Shown here: positions 16,678-25,727 of the stretch, in pieces
Numbering within the stretch: position 1 is the first letter of the stretch
How the letters are laid out: each line of letters begins with the position of its first letter
Source: Lewinellaceae bacterium
GTDB lineage: Bacteria > Bacteroidota > Bacteroidia > Chitinophagales > Saprospiraceae
Direction: 5' to 3'
Assembly (NCBI GenBank): GCA_020636155.1
Contig: JACJYM010000003.1
Span: 186,001 to 250,000 of the forward strand
DNA length: 64,000 nt
Notes under the pieces: model-generated
Told to the model about the DNA's origin: nothing
The model's database searches: none
Seen by the model: the letters and a program-made list of their open reading frames with translations, nothing else
Program-made: the position numbers and the translations under genes

Positions 16678-17325
16678 TTAATTATGATTTAATGACCACG
16701 CTTCAGGATTTTCTTTCCATATTTTCAACGTGTCAAAATTTTCTGATTTGATGTATCCCGTTTCTAATGCCACACTAAGTAGTGCAGAATAATTGCTAAG
16801 CGTTCTAAATTCGCATTGAGCCTGATCGAAATTTTCAATAGCACTTGGAAATTCATAATTAAATATCGCGATGACTCCCACGACAAGAGCTCCTGCATTC
16901 CTAAGACATTCTACTGCCTCCAAGCTACTCTTACCCGTACTAATTAAATCTTCTACGACTAATATTTTTTCATGAGGCTTAACCACCCCTTCTATTTGGT
17001 TTTGCCTGCCATGGCTTTTAGCACTAGATCTGATGTAACTAAAAGGTTTATTTAGGCCATCGGCTAGTAATGCACCGTGGGCGATGCCGGCAGTTGCCAC
17101 TCCCGATACAGAATCAAAAGTATCAAATGACTGAGACAGCTGAACAAGCGATTTTTTAATCAGATTTCGAGTATTTGGATAGGATAAAGTCAATCGATTA
17201 TCGCAATATATAGGCGACCTTAAACCAGAAGCCCAAACAAATGGATGGGCGGGGCTTAGCTTTACAGCTTCAATTTTTAGTAGTTCTTTTGCTATTTCCA
17301 GTTCCAAAATTCTTTTACTTTGCAA
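16678..17325 (-). CDS. pyrE: Orotate phosphoribosyltransferase
   Basis: 215 residues. It makes OMP from orotate and PRPP in pyrimidine synthesis. The PRPP-binding motif ILVVEDLISTGKSS is at residues ~121-134, and AHPFVWASGLRSPIYCDNR near the N-terminus is the PyrE orotate/phosphate block. The start is a TTG (17323-17325); no ATG lies between it and the in-frame region upstream, and the N-terminus fits the family. Its -7 element lies at 17343-17350 inside the start of the divergent NUDIX gene. The coding start of the NUDIX gene is only 20 bases away. Confidence 0.95.
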   Translation of the reverse strand: MQSKRILELEIAKELLKIEAVKLSPAHPFVWASGLRSPIYCDNRLTLSYPNTRNLIKKSLVQLSQSFDTFDSVSGVATAGIAHGALLADGLNKPFSYIRSSAKSHGRQNQIEGVVKPHEKILVVEDLISTGKSSLEAVECLRNAGALVVGVIAIFNYEFPSAIENFDQAQCEFRTLSNYSALLSVALETGYIKSENFDTLKIWKENPEAWSLNHN

Positions 17326-17342
17326 TGTTTTATAATCGTCGA

Positions 17343-17350
17343 CAAATGTA
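17343..17350 (-). promoter_or_regulatory. Putative -7 element (TACATTTG) of pyrE, overlapping the NUDIX start codon
   Basis: Exact TAnnTTTG match on the minus strand, 17 bases before the pyrE TTG. Its complement spans the NUDIX ATG (17346-17348), so RNA polymerase bound here would cover the translation start of the opposing gene. A TTTTG lies upstream at a 15-base spacing, shorter than the usual 19. Confidence 0.5.
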
Positions 17351-17993
17351 CAAAATATACATAAACAAAACGCTAATTATCCTTAAGAATACCGAAGACT
17401 TGGGCATGGCAGATTCTACTGATTCGAGAGCGAGTTTGGTGGTTCATTACACCGGAAAGAAAAAAACACTGCTCAATTATATCGACATGTGTGAGAAGTC
17501 TTCAAGATTGACAAAAATCGTAATACATTACGAGAATTACGAACAGTTGAAAACGGATTTTTTGAGTCATTATGAAATTGTGCCGGCTGCTGGAGGCTTG
17601 GTAATGAATGAATTGGGTGAGCTATTGTTCATTTTTCGACGCAAACATTGGGATCTTCCAAAAGGAAAATTGGAAAAAGGAGAATCTAAGAAATCTGCAG
17701 CCGTTAGGGAAGTGATGGAAGAAACTGGGGTTATCAATGTTGACCTGATTTCAAAGTTGAGTGTAACCGATCACACATACAAAAGTAAGGGCAAGCGATT
17801 GATTAAAAAATCATACTGGTACCTGATGAAAACTGAAAAGCAAATACTGATTCCTCAGACCGCAGAAGATATTGAAATAGCAGAATGGATGAATCTGGAA
17901 TCCTTTTATGGGGAGCCTCGAGTGGTTTATCCCAGCATTTTTGAAGTATTAAATGCCTATCAAGGATGGAAAATTAAAAACCATTTAGGGTAG
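17346..17993 (+). CDS. NUDIX hydrolase
   Basis: 215 residues. I chose the ATG at 17346-17348 because the N-terminus MYKIYINKTLIILKN matches the short strand-rich lead of Bacteroidota NUDIX proteins; the longer frame upstream runs through pyrE. The full NUDIX box GKLEKGESKKSAAVREVMEETGV is at residues 105-127 (G-x5-E-x7-REVMEETGV), with the metal-binding REVMEE. An extra N-terminal domain of ~75 residues precedes it. Family enzymes hydrolyse nucleoside diphosphates linked to another moiety; the substrate is not identifiable from sequence. It shares a 20-base divergent gap with pyrE, which hints at linked nucleotide metabolism. Confidence 0.88.
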   Translation: MYKIYINKTLIILKNTEDLGMADSTDSRASLVVHYTGKKKTLLNYIDMCEKSSRLTKIVIHYENYEQLKTDFLSHYEIVPAAGGLVMNELGELLFIFRRKHWDLPKGKLEKGESKKSAAVREVMEETGVINVDLISKLSVTDHTYKSKGKRLIKKSYWYLMKTEKQILIPQTAEDIEIAEWMNLESFYGEPRVVYPSIFEVLNAYQGWKIKNHLG

Positions 17994-18008
17994 AAATGAT
18001 TAAGAATC

Positions 18009-18024
18009 TCTAAATTAATTTAGA
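18009..18024. repeat. Perfect 16-bp palindrome between convergent genes
   Basis: TCTAAATTAATTTAGA lies between the stops of the NUDIX and EEP genes. It has no loop and little GC, so it is a weak candidate for a bidirectional terminator. Confidence 0.3.
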
Positions 18025-18050
18025 ATTTTAAAACGACCTACGATTTCTTA

Positions 18051-19088
18051 TCACTCCACATTTTTAGCAATCACGACATAGACCGGAAAATGATCGCTAT
18101 ATCCATGTTGATAAGTGTCAAAGGAAAATGTTCGAAAAGGGTATCCTTTATATTGCCCAGAAGGTTGTACCAACCATTTTTTGTTGAAAATACCAGCTTT
18201 GATGTAATAATATCCATCTTGAGGTTTTTCGAGTAATGGTTCTGTAAAGATGATATTATCGAATAAACTCCAATTATCCCGATATGCACCAGTACCTATG
18301 CCCCTGCGATAAAAATCCTCGAAGGGATTAAATACATCGTTTGGTTTTACGTCAGCAACTTTTGCTTTTGTACGCAAGTAGCCTTTGAGACTTTCACTGG
18401 TGGGGTCATCATTTAAGTCACCCATAATCCATACTTTGGCCTCTGGATTTTTTGCAAGTGCATCATCGACCACGTCGCGACACAATTGAGCTCCTTTGTT
18501 TCTATCAGGTGCCGTTGTTTGTTCGCCTCCTCTTCTCGACGGCCAGTGATTTACTAAAAAAATCATGGATTCACCATCAAACTTGCCGGCAACATAAAGG
18601 ATGTCACGGGTATGATATGGGACTCCATCACGAAGGATGGGCAGGTCAATAATCCTGGACGAATCCACTTTGAAGTGTTCGGGATTATAAATTAGAGCCA
18701 CATCTATCCCTCTAAAATCTTTTGAATCATAATGTACAATTTGATAATTTCTATTTTTTATGCTTGGTTGGCTTACTAGATCTTGGAGAACTTTGAGATT
18801 TTCTACTTCAGAAACTCCTAATACTGATAATCCTTGTGGTGCAATATCCGTACCTATTTGCGATATCACATAAGCCATGTTGGCTTGCTTTTCCAGGTAT
18901 TTTTCTTCTGTCCAATTCCGTTTTCCTTCGGGTAAAAATTCTTCATCATTGATGGTCGTATCATTGACTGTGTCAAATAGATTTTCGAGATTGTAGAAGC
19001 CTACAGTGGCTACCTTGGCTTTTTGACCATAAATCATCACACCATAACAAAATGTGAAAATTAAAAATGAGAATCGCTTGAAAGTCAT
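18051..19088 (-). CDS. Secreted endonuclease/exonuclease/phosphatase (EEP) family enzyme
   Basis: 345 residues with signal peptide MTFKRFSFLIFTFCYGVMIYG. EEP fold motifs are in order: VGFYNLENLFD (catalytic Asn), LGVSEVENLKVL (metal-binding Glu), FRGIDVALIY, FLVNHWPSRRGGE (His with a basic loop), IMGDLNDDP (Asp/Asn) and HGYSDHFPV (SDH). These enzymes cleave phosphodiester or phosphomonoester bonds in nucleic acids, inositides or lipids with Mg or Ca. The HWPSRRGG signature is frequent in bacterial extracellular DNase-like proteins. It is divergent from a TonB-dependent receptor and a DUF5689 lipoprotein, a neighbourhood suggesting nutrient release outside the cell and import. Located in periplasm or outside. 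Confidence 0.9.
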   Translation of the reverse strand: MTFKRFSFLIFTFCYGVMIYGQKAKVATVGFYNLENLFDTVNDTTINDEEFLPEGKRNWTEEKYLEKQANMAYVISQIGTDIAPQGLSVLGVSEVENLKVLQDLVSQPSIKNRNYQIVHYDSKDFRGIDVALIYNPEHFKVDSSRIIDLPILRDGVPYHTRDILYVAGKFDGESMIFLVNHWPSRRGGEQTTAPDRNKGAQLCRDVVDDALAKNPEAKVWIMGDLNDDPTSESLKGYLRTKAKVADVKPNDVFNPFEDFYRRGIGTGAYRDNWSLFDNIIFTEPLLEKPQDGYYYIKAGIFNKKWLVQPSGQYKGYPFRTFSFDTYQHGYSDHFPVYVVIAKNVE

Positions 19089-19111
19089 TGCGTTAATTGT
19101 TTTCGAAAGCT

Positions 19112-19119
19112 CAAAGATA
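19112..19119 (-). promoter_or_regulatory. Putative -7 element (TATCTTTG) for the EEP gene
   Basis: Exact TAnnTTTG match 23 bases upstream of the EEP ATG. The divergent receptor promoter lies about 75 bases away in the same 133-base gap. Confidence 0.45.
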
Positions 19120-19194
19120 AAACTGAGATTCGTATTTGAGATTAAGTATTTATTAATTTAGTGAATTTTATCCTTTTTGAATCATAAAAATATC

Positions 19195-19202
19195 TAAATT
19201 TG
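19195..19202 (+). promoter_or_regulatory. Putative -7 element (TAAATTTG) for the TonB receptor operon
   Basis: Exact TAnnTTTG match 19 bases upstream of the ATG at 19222. A TTTG (19176-19179) is present 15 bases further upstream, a slightly short spacing. Confidence 0.5.
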
Positions 19203-19221
19203 GGTCTTTAATCAACCATTG

Positions 19222-21939
19222 ATGTTAAGACGAAACTTTTATTTAATAATCATTCTCAGCCTTTGCTTTAATATTTCATTAACTATTGCACAAACCATCA
19301 AAGGTAACATTGCGGATGTTAGCGGAGAGCCTTTAATAGGCCAGGTGTTAAGGCTGGCGGGGACAGAACATGCGAGTATTTCCAATGCTTTGGGTAACTT
19401 TATGTTTAATGGTGTCCTTTTGGGAGAATATGACTTACTCCTCGAATCAGAAAACGGTGATGTCAAGTTACTCACGTTTACTTATGATGGTAAGGATTTA
19501 GATTTAGGAATGCTCAAAACATCACAGGAAAAAATTGTCACCAAATCCACCGATATAGCCGTGGTAAACCTAGATGATTTAGAAGTAGAAGATGATTCCG
19601 AATATTCCATTTTGTTAAGTGCCAGTAATGACGTTTTTGAAAATGCGGCTCGGTATAATTTATCAGGAGGTCGATTTAGAGTTCGTGGCTATGACAATGA
19701 AAACACTTCACAATATATCAATGGATTGCCAATGAATGACCTTGATGATGGTCGGGTGCTTTTTGCATCATGGGGCGGTTTGAATGATGTATTTAGAGTA
19801 GCAGAAGGACAGAATAGTCTTCGTCCAGTTGATTTCTCGTTTGGTGGAATTGGCGGTGCTTACAATACAGACTTAAGAGCTTCGGTACAGAGAAAAAGAA
19901 CAAAACTAGTCTATAGTTATGGAAATCGATCTTATACCAATAGGCTTATGCTCACGCATTCTTCAGGATTGCAGGATAACGGATGGTCGTACAGTTTATC
20001 CGCTTCAAGAAGATGGGGTAATTCTGGTTATGTAGCGGGTACACATTTTGAAGGAACGGCATATTTCGTTTCTATTGAAAAACAACTATCCGCTCATCAT
20101 GCCTTGAATGCTGTGATACTAGGTTCGCCTCAAAGAAGGGGTAGAGCCAGCGCTTCAGTACAGCAAATGTATGACATCGCGGGAAGCAATTTTTACAATC
20201 CCAACTGGGGTTATCAAAATGGCGAAGTCAGAAATTCTAAAGAGTATCGCATCAATCAACCAATTGCCATGCTGCGACACGATTGGAAATTGAGTGATCA
20301 CAGTACGTTGAGTACAAGTGCGGGATTTCAATGGGGAAAGTATAGTTCAACAGGGATAGATTGGCTCATGGCCTCAGATCCTCGCCCTGATTATTATAAA
20401 AAATTGCCATTTTACTATTCTGGACAGGCCGCTATTGATGTAGAAAATTATCTAAAATCGGACGTGGCAAACCAACAAATTAATTGGGATGAATTTTATG
20501 ACATCAATCGCAATAGATTGATAGATGTCAACGGTACTCCACAAAATGTATCTGCGTATATCGTGGAGGATCAGCATTATGACAATCAAAGAATGATGTT
20601 CAATACCATCTATAATTTTAACCCAAGCGTCGATTTTAACTTATCGGGAGGATTGACATATCTTAAAGAAACCGTAAATAATTATAAGCTCATAGATGAT
20701 TTATTGGGCGGTACTTATTACTTGGATATTGACGATTTTGCAGAACGTGATTTTCCTGATGACCCGACTAAAGTGGTTAATAATCTCGATAATCCCTATG
20801 CATTATTACAGGAAGGAGATAGACATGGCTATGATTATGACATCGTCACGAGTAAATATGAACTATGGGCTCAGGCCTCGAAAAAGATTAATAAATTGGA
20901 GCTTTTTGGTGGTGCCAGCTTAGCGAGAACCTCATTTTATAAAGACAGTTATGTAGCAAATGGAAAATTTCCGGATAGCTCAAAAGGCAAGTCAGAGACC
21001 TCGAATTTTAATACCTATGCGGTTAAGACGGGATTAAACTTTGCATTGAATAATAGAAATTACCTGTATGCTTATGGAAGTTATCGAACTCGAGCTCCTT
21101 TCTCTAGATTCGCATTTGTTTCTCCGCGTACCCGCAACGAATTGGTGAGTGACTTGATTCCTGAAAAAATATTGTCTGGAGAAGCGGGATATATCATGAG
21201 ATATGGAGGAGTGAAGGCCAGATTGACAGGGTTCTACACCACATTTAAAGATCAAATTGAAACTTTTATATTCTATTCGGATATCCTTCGTACCTTTAAT
21301 AATTATGTGATGGAAGGCATTGACAAAGAACACAAAGGAGTCGAGCTGAGCATAGACTCAAGACTGTATGGCAGGCTATCCTTTACGGCAGCAGGATCAC
21401 TTGGGCAATATATATACACTTCAAGACCTCGAGCGACAGTCTATCAGGATAATAGTGCTAGTGTAAGTGTTGTAAGAGATCCAATATATATTAAAAATTA
21501 CTACGTGGCAAGTGGTCCTCAAAATGCGGCCAGTTTTACTTTGCGGTACAATGGAAAAGAATATTGGTGGGCAAACCTCTCTTTTAACATTTATGGTAAA
21601 TCGTACCTTGATATTAATCCGGAAAGAAGAATAGTAGAAGCAGTTGAATTCTTGGATCCGGAATTGGATAATGAATTGTGGCATGCCATCCTTGATCAAG
21701 AATCCATTGGTACCAATTATACACTAGATTTCTTTGGTGGGAAATCCTTTAAATTTGGCGATTACTACTTAAGATTAAACTTAAGTGTGAACAATATTTT
21801 AGATAATAAAGATTTTATTACAGGAGGCTTTGAGCAATATAGATCAAATCCTGCCTCTTCGAATAATATCAATTTCTTGCCCAAGCTGTATTATGCCTAC
21901 GGAAGAAATTATTCGCTGAATGTCAGTTTTGACTTTTAA
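19222..21939 (+). CDS. TonB-dependent outer membrane receptor with carboxypeptidase-like regulatory domain
   Basis: 905 residues from ATG 19222 (an adjacent TTG is ignored). Signal peptide ends near ISLTIAQ. Residues ~24-100 are a carboxypeptidase-like regulatory domain (IKGNIADVSGEPLIGQVLRL, ISNALGNFMFNG). The plug contains GGRFRVRGYDNENTSQYING and FSFGGIGGAYNTDLR, and the rest is a beta-barrel rich in aromatic alternating strands that ends in aromatic SLNVSFDF, as outer-membrane proteins do. The ligand is unknown, but the operon partner is a DUF5689 lipoprotein and an EEP phosphodiesterase is divergent, so nucleic-acid or organophosphate products are candidates. No STN domain is present, so it is a transporter and not a FecA-type signal transducer. 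Confidence 0.9.
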   Translation: MLRRNFYLIIILSLCFNISLTIAQTIKGNIADVSGEPLIGQVLRLAGTEHASISNALGNFMFNGVLLGEYDLLLESENGDVKLLTFTYDGKDLDLGMLKTSQEKIVTKSTDIAVVNLDDLEVEDDSEYSILLSASNDVFENAARYNLSGGRFRVRGYDNENTSQYINGLPMNDLDDGRVLFASWGGLNDVFRVAEGQNSLRPVDFSFGGIGGAYNTDLRASVQRKRTKLVYSYGNRSYTNRLMLTHSSGLQDNGWSYSLSASRRWGNSGYVAGTHFEGTAYFVSIEKQLSAHHALNAVILGSPQRRGRASASVQQMYDIAGSNFYNPNWGYQNGEVRNSKEYRINQPIAMLRHDWKLSDHSTLSTSAGFQWGKYSSTGIDWLMASDPRPDYYKKLPFYYSGQAAIDVENYLKSDVANQQINWDEFYDINRNRLIDVNGTPQNVSAYIVEDQHYDNQRMMFNTIYNFNPSVDFNLSGGLTYLKETVNNYKLIDDLLGGTYYLDIDDFAERDFPDDPTKVVNNLDNPYALLQEGDRHGYDYDIVTSKYELWAQASKKINKLELFGGASLARTSFYKDSYVANGKFPDSSKGKSETSNFNTYAVKTGLNFALNNRNYLYAYGSYRTRAPFSRFAFVSPRTRNELVSDLIPEKILSGEAGYIMRYGGVKARLTGFYTTFKDQIETFIFYSDILRTFNNYVMEGIDKEHKGVELSIDSRLYGRLSFTAAGSLGQYIYTSRPRATVYQDNSASVSVVRDPIYIKNYYVASGPQNAASFTLRYNGKEYWWANLSFNIYGKSYLDINPERRIVEAVEFLDPELDNELWHAILDQESIGTNYTLDFFGGKSFKFGDYYLRLNLSVNNILDNKDFITGGFEQYRSNPASSNNINFLPKLYYAYGRNYSLNVSFDF

Positions 21940-21990
21940 TCTATTATAAACTCAATTTACAATTTGATAATTTTAAAATATTCATAAATA

Positions 21991-23973
21991 ATGAAATCAA
22001 AATTTGGAATTTTAGCTTTTCTATTTGCATTACTCGCCATCTCGTCATGTGTAAAGGATGACTTTGATGCACCACCATCAGGAACATACATTCCTGCCGA
22101 TGTGGAAAGTAAATTAATCTCACTTGATGAGCTTTGGCCATTCTATCAGGTTGGAAAACCATATCAATTTACGCAAGATAAATATCTAAAAACCTATGTG
22201 GTTGGTAATGATATTTCGGGTAATATTTATCAAACAATTTATTTACAAGATTCAATGTCAAGTCGTGCCATCGCGGTTAATATCGATGATTCCGATTTGT
22301 TTAATAAGTATCCGGTAGGAAGGGTCGTATATGTTCATGTCTTGGATCTTTGGTTGTCAGATTACAACGAATTACCTTCTATAGGCTATGATGCCGGAGG
22401 GGAGAATATTCCAAATGGCGTTTACAAGAATAAAGTTTTTGCTGCACCACGAGTGATTGAAGTAACGCCAGAAGTGAAAACCATTTCAAGTTTGAATGAT
22501 AAAGATTTGAATAAATTGGTGCAGTTGGAGAATATAGAATTCGAAACCATTAATGTCGTCATGGCTCCACCCGCAACCACGGTAAACCACAATTTAGTGG
22601 ATTGCGATGGTAATATACTTGTGCTAAGAAATAGTGGTTATTCCAATTTTGCCACAGATACCGTCCCCTCAGGTAACGGAACGCTGATTGGTATTTACAC
22701 TAAATACAGAACGACTAAGCAATTCCTTGTGAGAGAGGCTTCAGATATCCAATTTGAAGGCAAGAGATGTGGCTCAAATGCAACCGGTAATGAAACGAAA
22801 ATTTCCGTTTCTGATCTGCGTACTCAATTTGCAAATGGTACGACTACAGTGGGTGAATATTACATAGAAGGAGTAGTAATTTCGGATGTCAACACTGAAA
22901 GTATAGTTACTAAAAATGCGGTGGTACAAGACGGAACCTCAGGAATAACAGTTAGATTTAATAGTGATCATAATATTTCTTTGGGTTCAAAAGTGAAGAT
23001 AATAGTAACGAATGCAACTTTGGAAGAATATAACGGTCTATTACAATGCTCTAATGTAGAGCCAGCGGAAGTTGAAGTATTGGGTGCAGGAACTGTCTCT
23101 CCAGCAAAAGTCAGTATTAATGACTTATTAAACAACATTGAAACTTATGAATCTACATTGGTAAAATTAGTTGATGTAACAATTACAGGCGGAGCGACCT
23201 ATAATGGAACCCTTACAGTTAGTGACGGTACTCATAATATAGATTTGTACACAAGATCGGCTTCGACTTTTTCTTCTAGCCCAGTTCCTGCTGGTACGGT
23301 TACCGTGACCGCCATTGCTTCTCAGTTTAATGATGCTCAGCTAATCATACGTGGTACCAATGATGTCGAAGGCGGTTCTACTGGAGAAGGTGATGAGTTG
23401 ACGATAAGAAGCCTTAGAAATGCTTTCCTTAATGGTTCTACATCCGTTAGCTCAGTAGGGTATATAATCGGTACAGTGACCTCTGATTATACAAGCGGAA
23501 ATATTACAACTCGCAACTTACACATTCAAGATGCCGACGCAGGAATTTTGGTGAGATTTACTTCTGATCATTCATTTGCAGAAGGTACAGAATTGAAAAT
23601 ACGAGTGACGGGTATGGAACTTTCTGATTATAATGGATTATTACAATTGAATAATGTTCCTAATTCTAATGCCACAGTAGAAGGCAGTAGTACGGTGACT
23701 CCGATTGATTTGACCATCAGTGAAATAAAGGCCAATCTTGAAACATACGAATCCATGTTGGTGAGAATTAAAGATGCGACTTTTAATTCTGGAGACACCT
23801 TCACCGGTACGATTAATTTCAGCGATGCCACCGGCTCAATTCCTACGTATGTAAGAAGTCAAGCCAATTTTTCTGGACAAGCGACACCTACCGGAACGCA
23901 TAATGTAACTTGCATAGTTTCAGAATTTAATGAAGCTCAAGTAGTCTTGAGGAATTTAAACGATATTGATTAA
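21991..23973 (+). CDS. DUF5689 surface lipoprotein with duplicated C-terminal module
   Basis: 660 residues. The signal MKSKFGILAFLFALLAISSC is a lipobox with the acylated Cys at 20. Residues ~30-260 form a DUF5689 domain (KYLKTYVVGNDISGNIYQTI, YLQDSMSSRAIAVNI). Two ~190-residue repeats follow (from about 22793 and about 23395), each starting with I-[SR]-L-[RT]-x-F-x-NG-[ST]-T, containing YIxGxVxSD / VVQDGTSGITVRFNSDH, an EYNGLLQ strand, and ending ESxLVxxxD-VT...FNxAQ. They look like oligonucleotide-binding (OB-like) beta modules, and OB folds suit nucleic-acid binding, but this is inferred. It is 51 bases after the receptor gene and ends at a strong terminator, so the two are one operon. It is likely the surface partner of the receptor, in the SusD-like position. 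Confidence 0.85.
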   Translation: MKSKFGILAFLFALLAISSCVKDDFDAPPSGTYIPADVESKLISLDELWPFYQVGKPYQFTQDKYLKTYVVGNDISGNIYQTIYLQDSMSSRAIAVNIDDSDLFNKYPVGRVVYVHVLDLWLSDYNELPSIGYDAGGENIPNGVYKNKVFAAPRVIEVTPEVKTISSLNDKDLNKLVQLENIEFETINVVMAPPATTVNHNLVDCDGNILVLRNSGYSNFATDTVPSGNGTLIGIYTKYRTTKQFLVREASDIQFEGKRCGSNATGNETKISVSDLRTQFANGTTTVGEYYIEGVVISDVNTESIVTKNAVVQDGTSGITVRFNSDHNISLGSKVKIIVTNATLEEYNGLLQCSNVEPAEVEVLGAGTVSPAKVSINDLLNNIETYESTLVKLVDVTITGGATYNGTLTVSDGTHNIDLYTRSASTFSSSPVPAGTVTVTAIASQFNDAQLIIRGTNDVEGGSTGEGDELTIRSLRNAFLNGSTSVSSVGYIIGTVTSDYTSGNITTRNLHIQDADAGILVRFTSDHSFAEGTELKIRVTGMELSDYNGLLQLNNVPNSNATVEGSSTVTPIDLTISEIKANLETYESMLVRIKDATFNSGDTFTGTINFSDATGSIPTYVRSQANFSGQATPTGTHNVTCIVSEFNEAQVVLRNLNDID

Positions 23974-23989
23974 TCAATAAGACATTGAT

Positions 23990-24036
23990 AAAGCCAGGTA
24001 AACAAGATCAGGAAATTGATTTTTTTACTTGGCTTT
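23990..24036 (+). terminator. Terminator of the TonB-receptor/DUF5689 operon
   Basis: 13-bp stem AAAGCCAGGTAAA / TTTACTTGGCTTT (23990-24002 with 24024-24036, one G-T pair) and a 21-base loop. It starts 16 bases after the DUF5689 stop. The remaining ~180 bases before the next gene hold nothing recognisable. Confidence 0.75.
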
Positions 24037-24219
24037 CTTAGTTTTGTATAGAATATATTGTCTTGTAAAAGAACAAAATCATTTTTTCTAACACATTTCT
24101 GTTGAATTCTCTGTCAAATTGAAAAATTAAATCAATAATGACAAAAGATAAAGTGTATATTTATCACTGAAATACCTTAGTTCAAAATATTTTTCAATCA
24201 ATAAAATGAAATTGTCATT

Positions 24220-25641
24220 ATGAAAAAACTTTACCTATTTCTAATATTCTTAGTCGTTCTCACGCCTGCATACAATCAGATCATAAAATGCGGGGATGCA
24301 CATACGAAACATTACTTGCAGACCAAATATCCCGGAATTGAAAATTTCTTTGCGTCCAACTATAAATGGCCAGAAAACGGTAGGACTACGGAAACACTTA
24401 GGATTCCAGTAGTGGTTCATTTAATTTATAATAACTCTTCAGAATTGTTGGCGGAAGATATCGTAAGAAATCAAATCGAGGTTTTAAATCAAGACTACAA
24501 CCGTTTTAATGCGGATGCATCAGAAACACGAGAGATTTTTCAAGAAATAGCTGGCAAAGCAAATGTGGAATTTTTTCTAGCCACGAAGGACCCAGATGGG
24601 AATGCAACCAACGGTATTACAAAGCACTTTACAGAGAAAACCTCATTTCTTGATTTTGATTATGCCTTGTTCCTTCAGGCGATTATTACCTGTGGTGTTG
24701 ATTTGAACGATCCACAAAGTATAGCGGATAATCTTGATTGTATAATATCTATTTATGGAAGTGACCCTACTCAAATTGATTTTATAGCGCAATTGGACGA
24801 GGTGAAAAGCTCGGATACGGGTGGTGTAGATCCTTGGGATCAATCACGATATCTCAATATTTGGGTTTGTAATCTGAGTGTATCAGTTTTTGGTGAGCAA
24901 GTACCATTCTTGCTTGGTTATGCCTATCCACCTGTGGGTGCCCCAAATTGGCCTACTGAAGAATTTCCTGAGGATTATTGGACAAAGGATGGGGTAGTAA
25001 TACATTATCAGGTACTTGGCAAAGACAATCCAGCCATCGGAAGTCTCCAAGGAATCAATGACCAAGGAAGAACATTGACCCATGAGGTCGGGCACTATCT
25101 AGGGTTGAGACATATATGGGGTGATGGCGACTGTGGTTTGGATGACGGAATAGGAGATACCCCTTTAATGGCCAATGAATCCCAAGATCAAAGTGGTTCT
25201 ATTATACAATGTTCAAGCCTATTTAATAAAAATACGTGTGTAGATGAAGGAACTGATTATCCTGATATGATTGAAAATTATATGGATTACACTCAGGAGT
25301 CTTGTCAGAATATGTTTAGTGTAGAGCAAGTAGCTTTGATGAGAAATATGCTGATGGGACCTCGTCTTGAATTGGTGGAAGCTGGAGCAAGTAGTACAGA
25401 CGATGTATCGAAGATAAAACATATCACACTTTTGCCAAACCCCGCCACAACAGAGATAGTGGTACCTTCTTTCACGAGTTTTAAATTAATTGTCGCCTAC
25501 GATATAAATGGAAAATTTCAAAAATCGTGGATCAATCCCGAGAGAAAGATTGAGATTACAGAACTTCCCAAAGGAATCAATATTCTCCATTTGACTGATG
25601 TAAAAGGAAATCTTTATACCGCAAGAATGATTAAAATGTAA
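24220..25641 (+). CDS. Secreted pappalysin-like (M43) zinc metalloprotease with T9SS sorting domain
   Basis: 473 residues with signal peptide MKKLYLFLIFLVVLTPAYNQ. The extended zinc motif HEVGHYLGLRH is at residues 288-298 (HExxHxxGxxH), followed by the family's disulfide-rich GDGDCGLDDGIGDTP and the Met-turn region ENYMDYTQESC with the essential YMDY. The last ~75 residues (LLPNPATTEIVV, YDINGKFQKSW, LPKGINILHL) are a type-A T9SS sorting domain. It should be exported across the outer membrane and act on extracellular proteins. It is flanked by terminators on both sides, so it is monocistronic. Confidence 0.93.
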   Translation: MKKLYLFLIFLVVLTPAYNQIIKCGDAHTKHYLQTKYPGIENFFASNYKWPENGRTTETLRIPVVVHLIYNNSSELLAEDIVRNQIEVLNQDYNRFNADASETREIFQEIAGKANVEFFLATKDPDGNATNGITKHFTEKTSFLDFDYALFLQAIITCGVDLNDPQSIADNLDCIISIYGSDPTQIDFIAQLDEVKSSDTGGVDPWDQSRYLNIWVCNLSVSVFGEQVPFLLGYAYPPVGAPNWPTEEFPEDYWTKDGVVIHYQVLGKDNPAIGSLQGINDQGRTLTHEVGHYLGLRHIWGDGDCGLDDGIGDTPLMANESQDQSGSIIQCSSLFNKNTCVDEGTDYPDMIENYMDYTQESCQNMFSVEQVALMRNMLMGPRLELVEAGASSTDDVSKIKHITLLPNPATTEIVVPSFTSFKLIVAYDINGKFQKSWINPERKIEITELPKGINILHLTDVKGNLYTARMIKM

Positions 25642-25675
25642 TTGGTCAGAATCTTTTATTAGAAAGAAAAACTCT

Positions 25676-25706
25676 AAAAGCTCAACTTGTTTTCAGTTGG
25701 GCTTTT
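25676..25706. terminator. Bidirectional terminator between convergent genes
   Basis: Stem AAAAGCTCAACT / AGTTGGGCTTTT (one G-T pair) with a 7-base loop, flanked by A-rich sequence on the left and a T-rich run on the right. It serves the protease gene and probably also the receptor gene on the opposite strand. Confidence 0.8.
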
Positions 25707-25727
25707 AATTTTTTAAGACTCCTGTTT

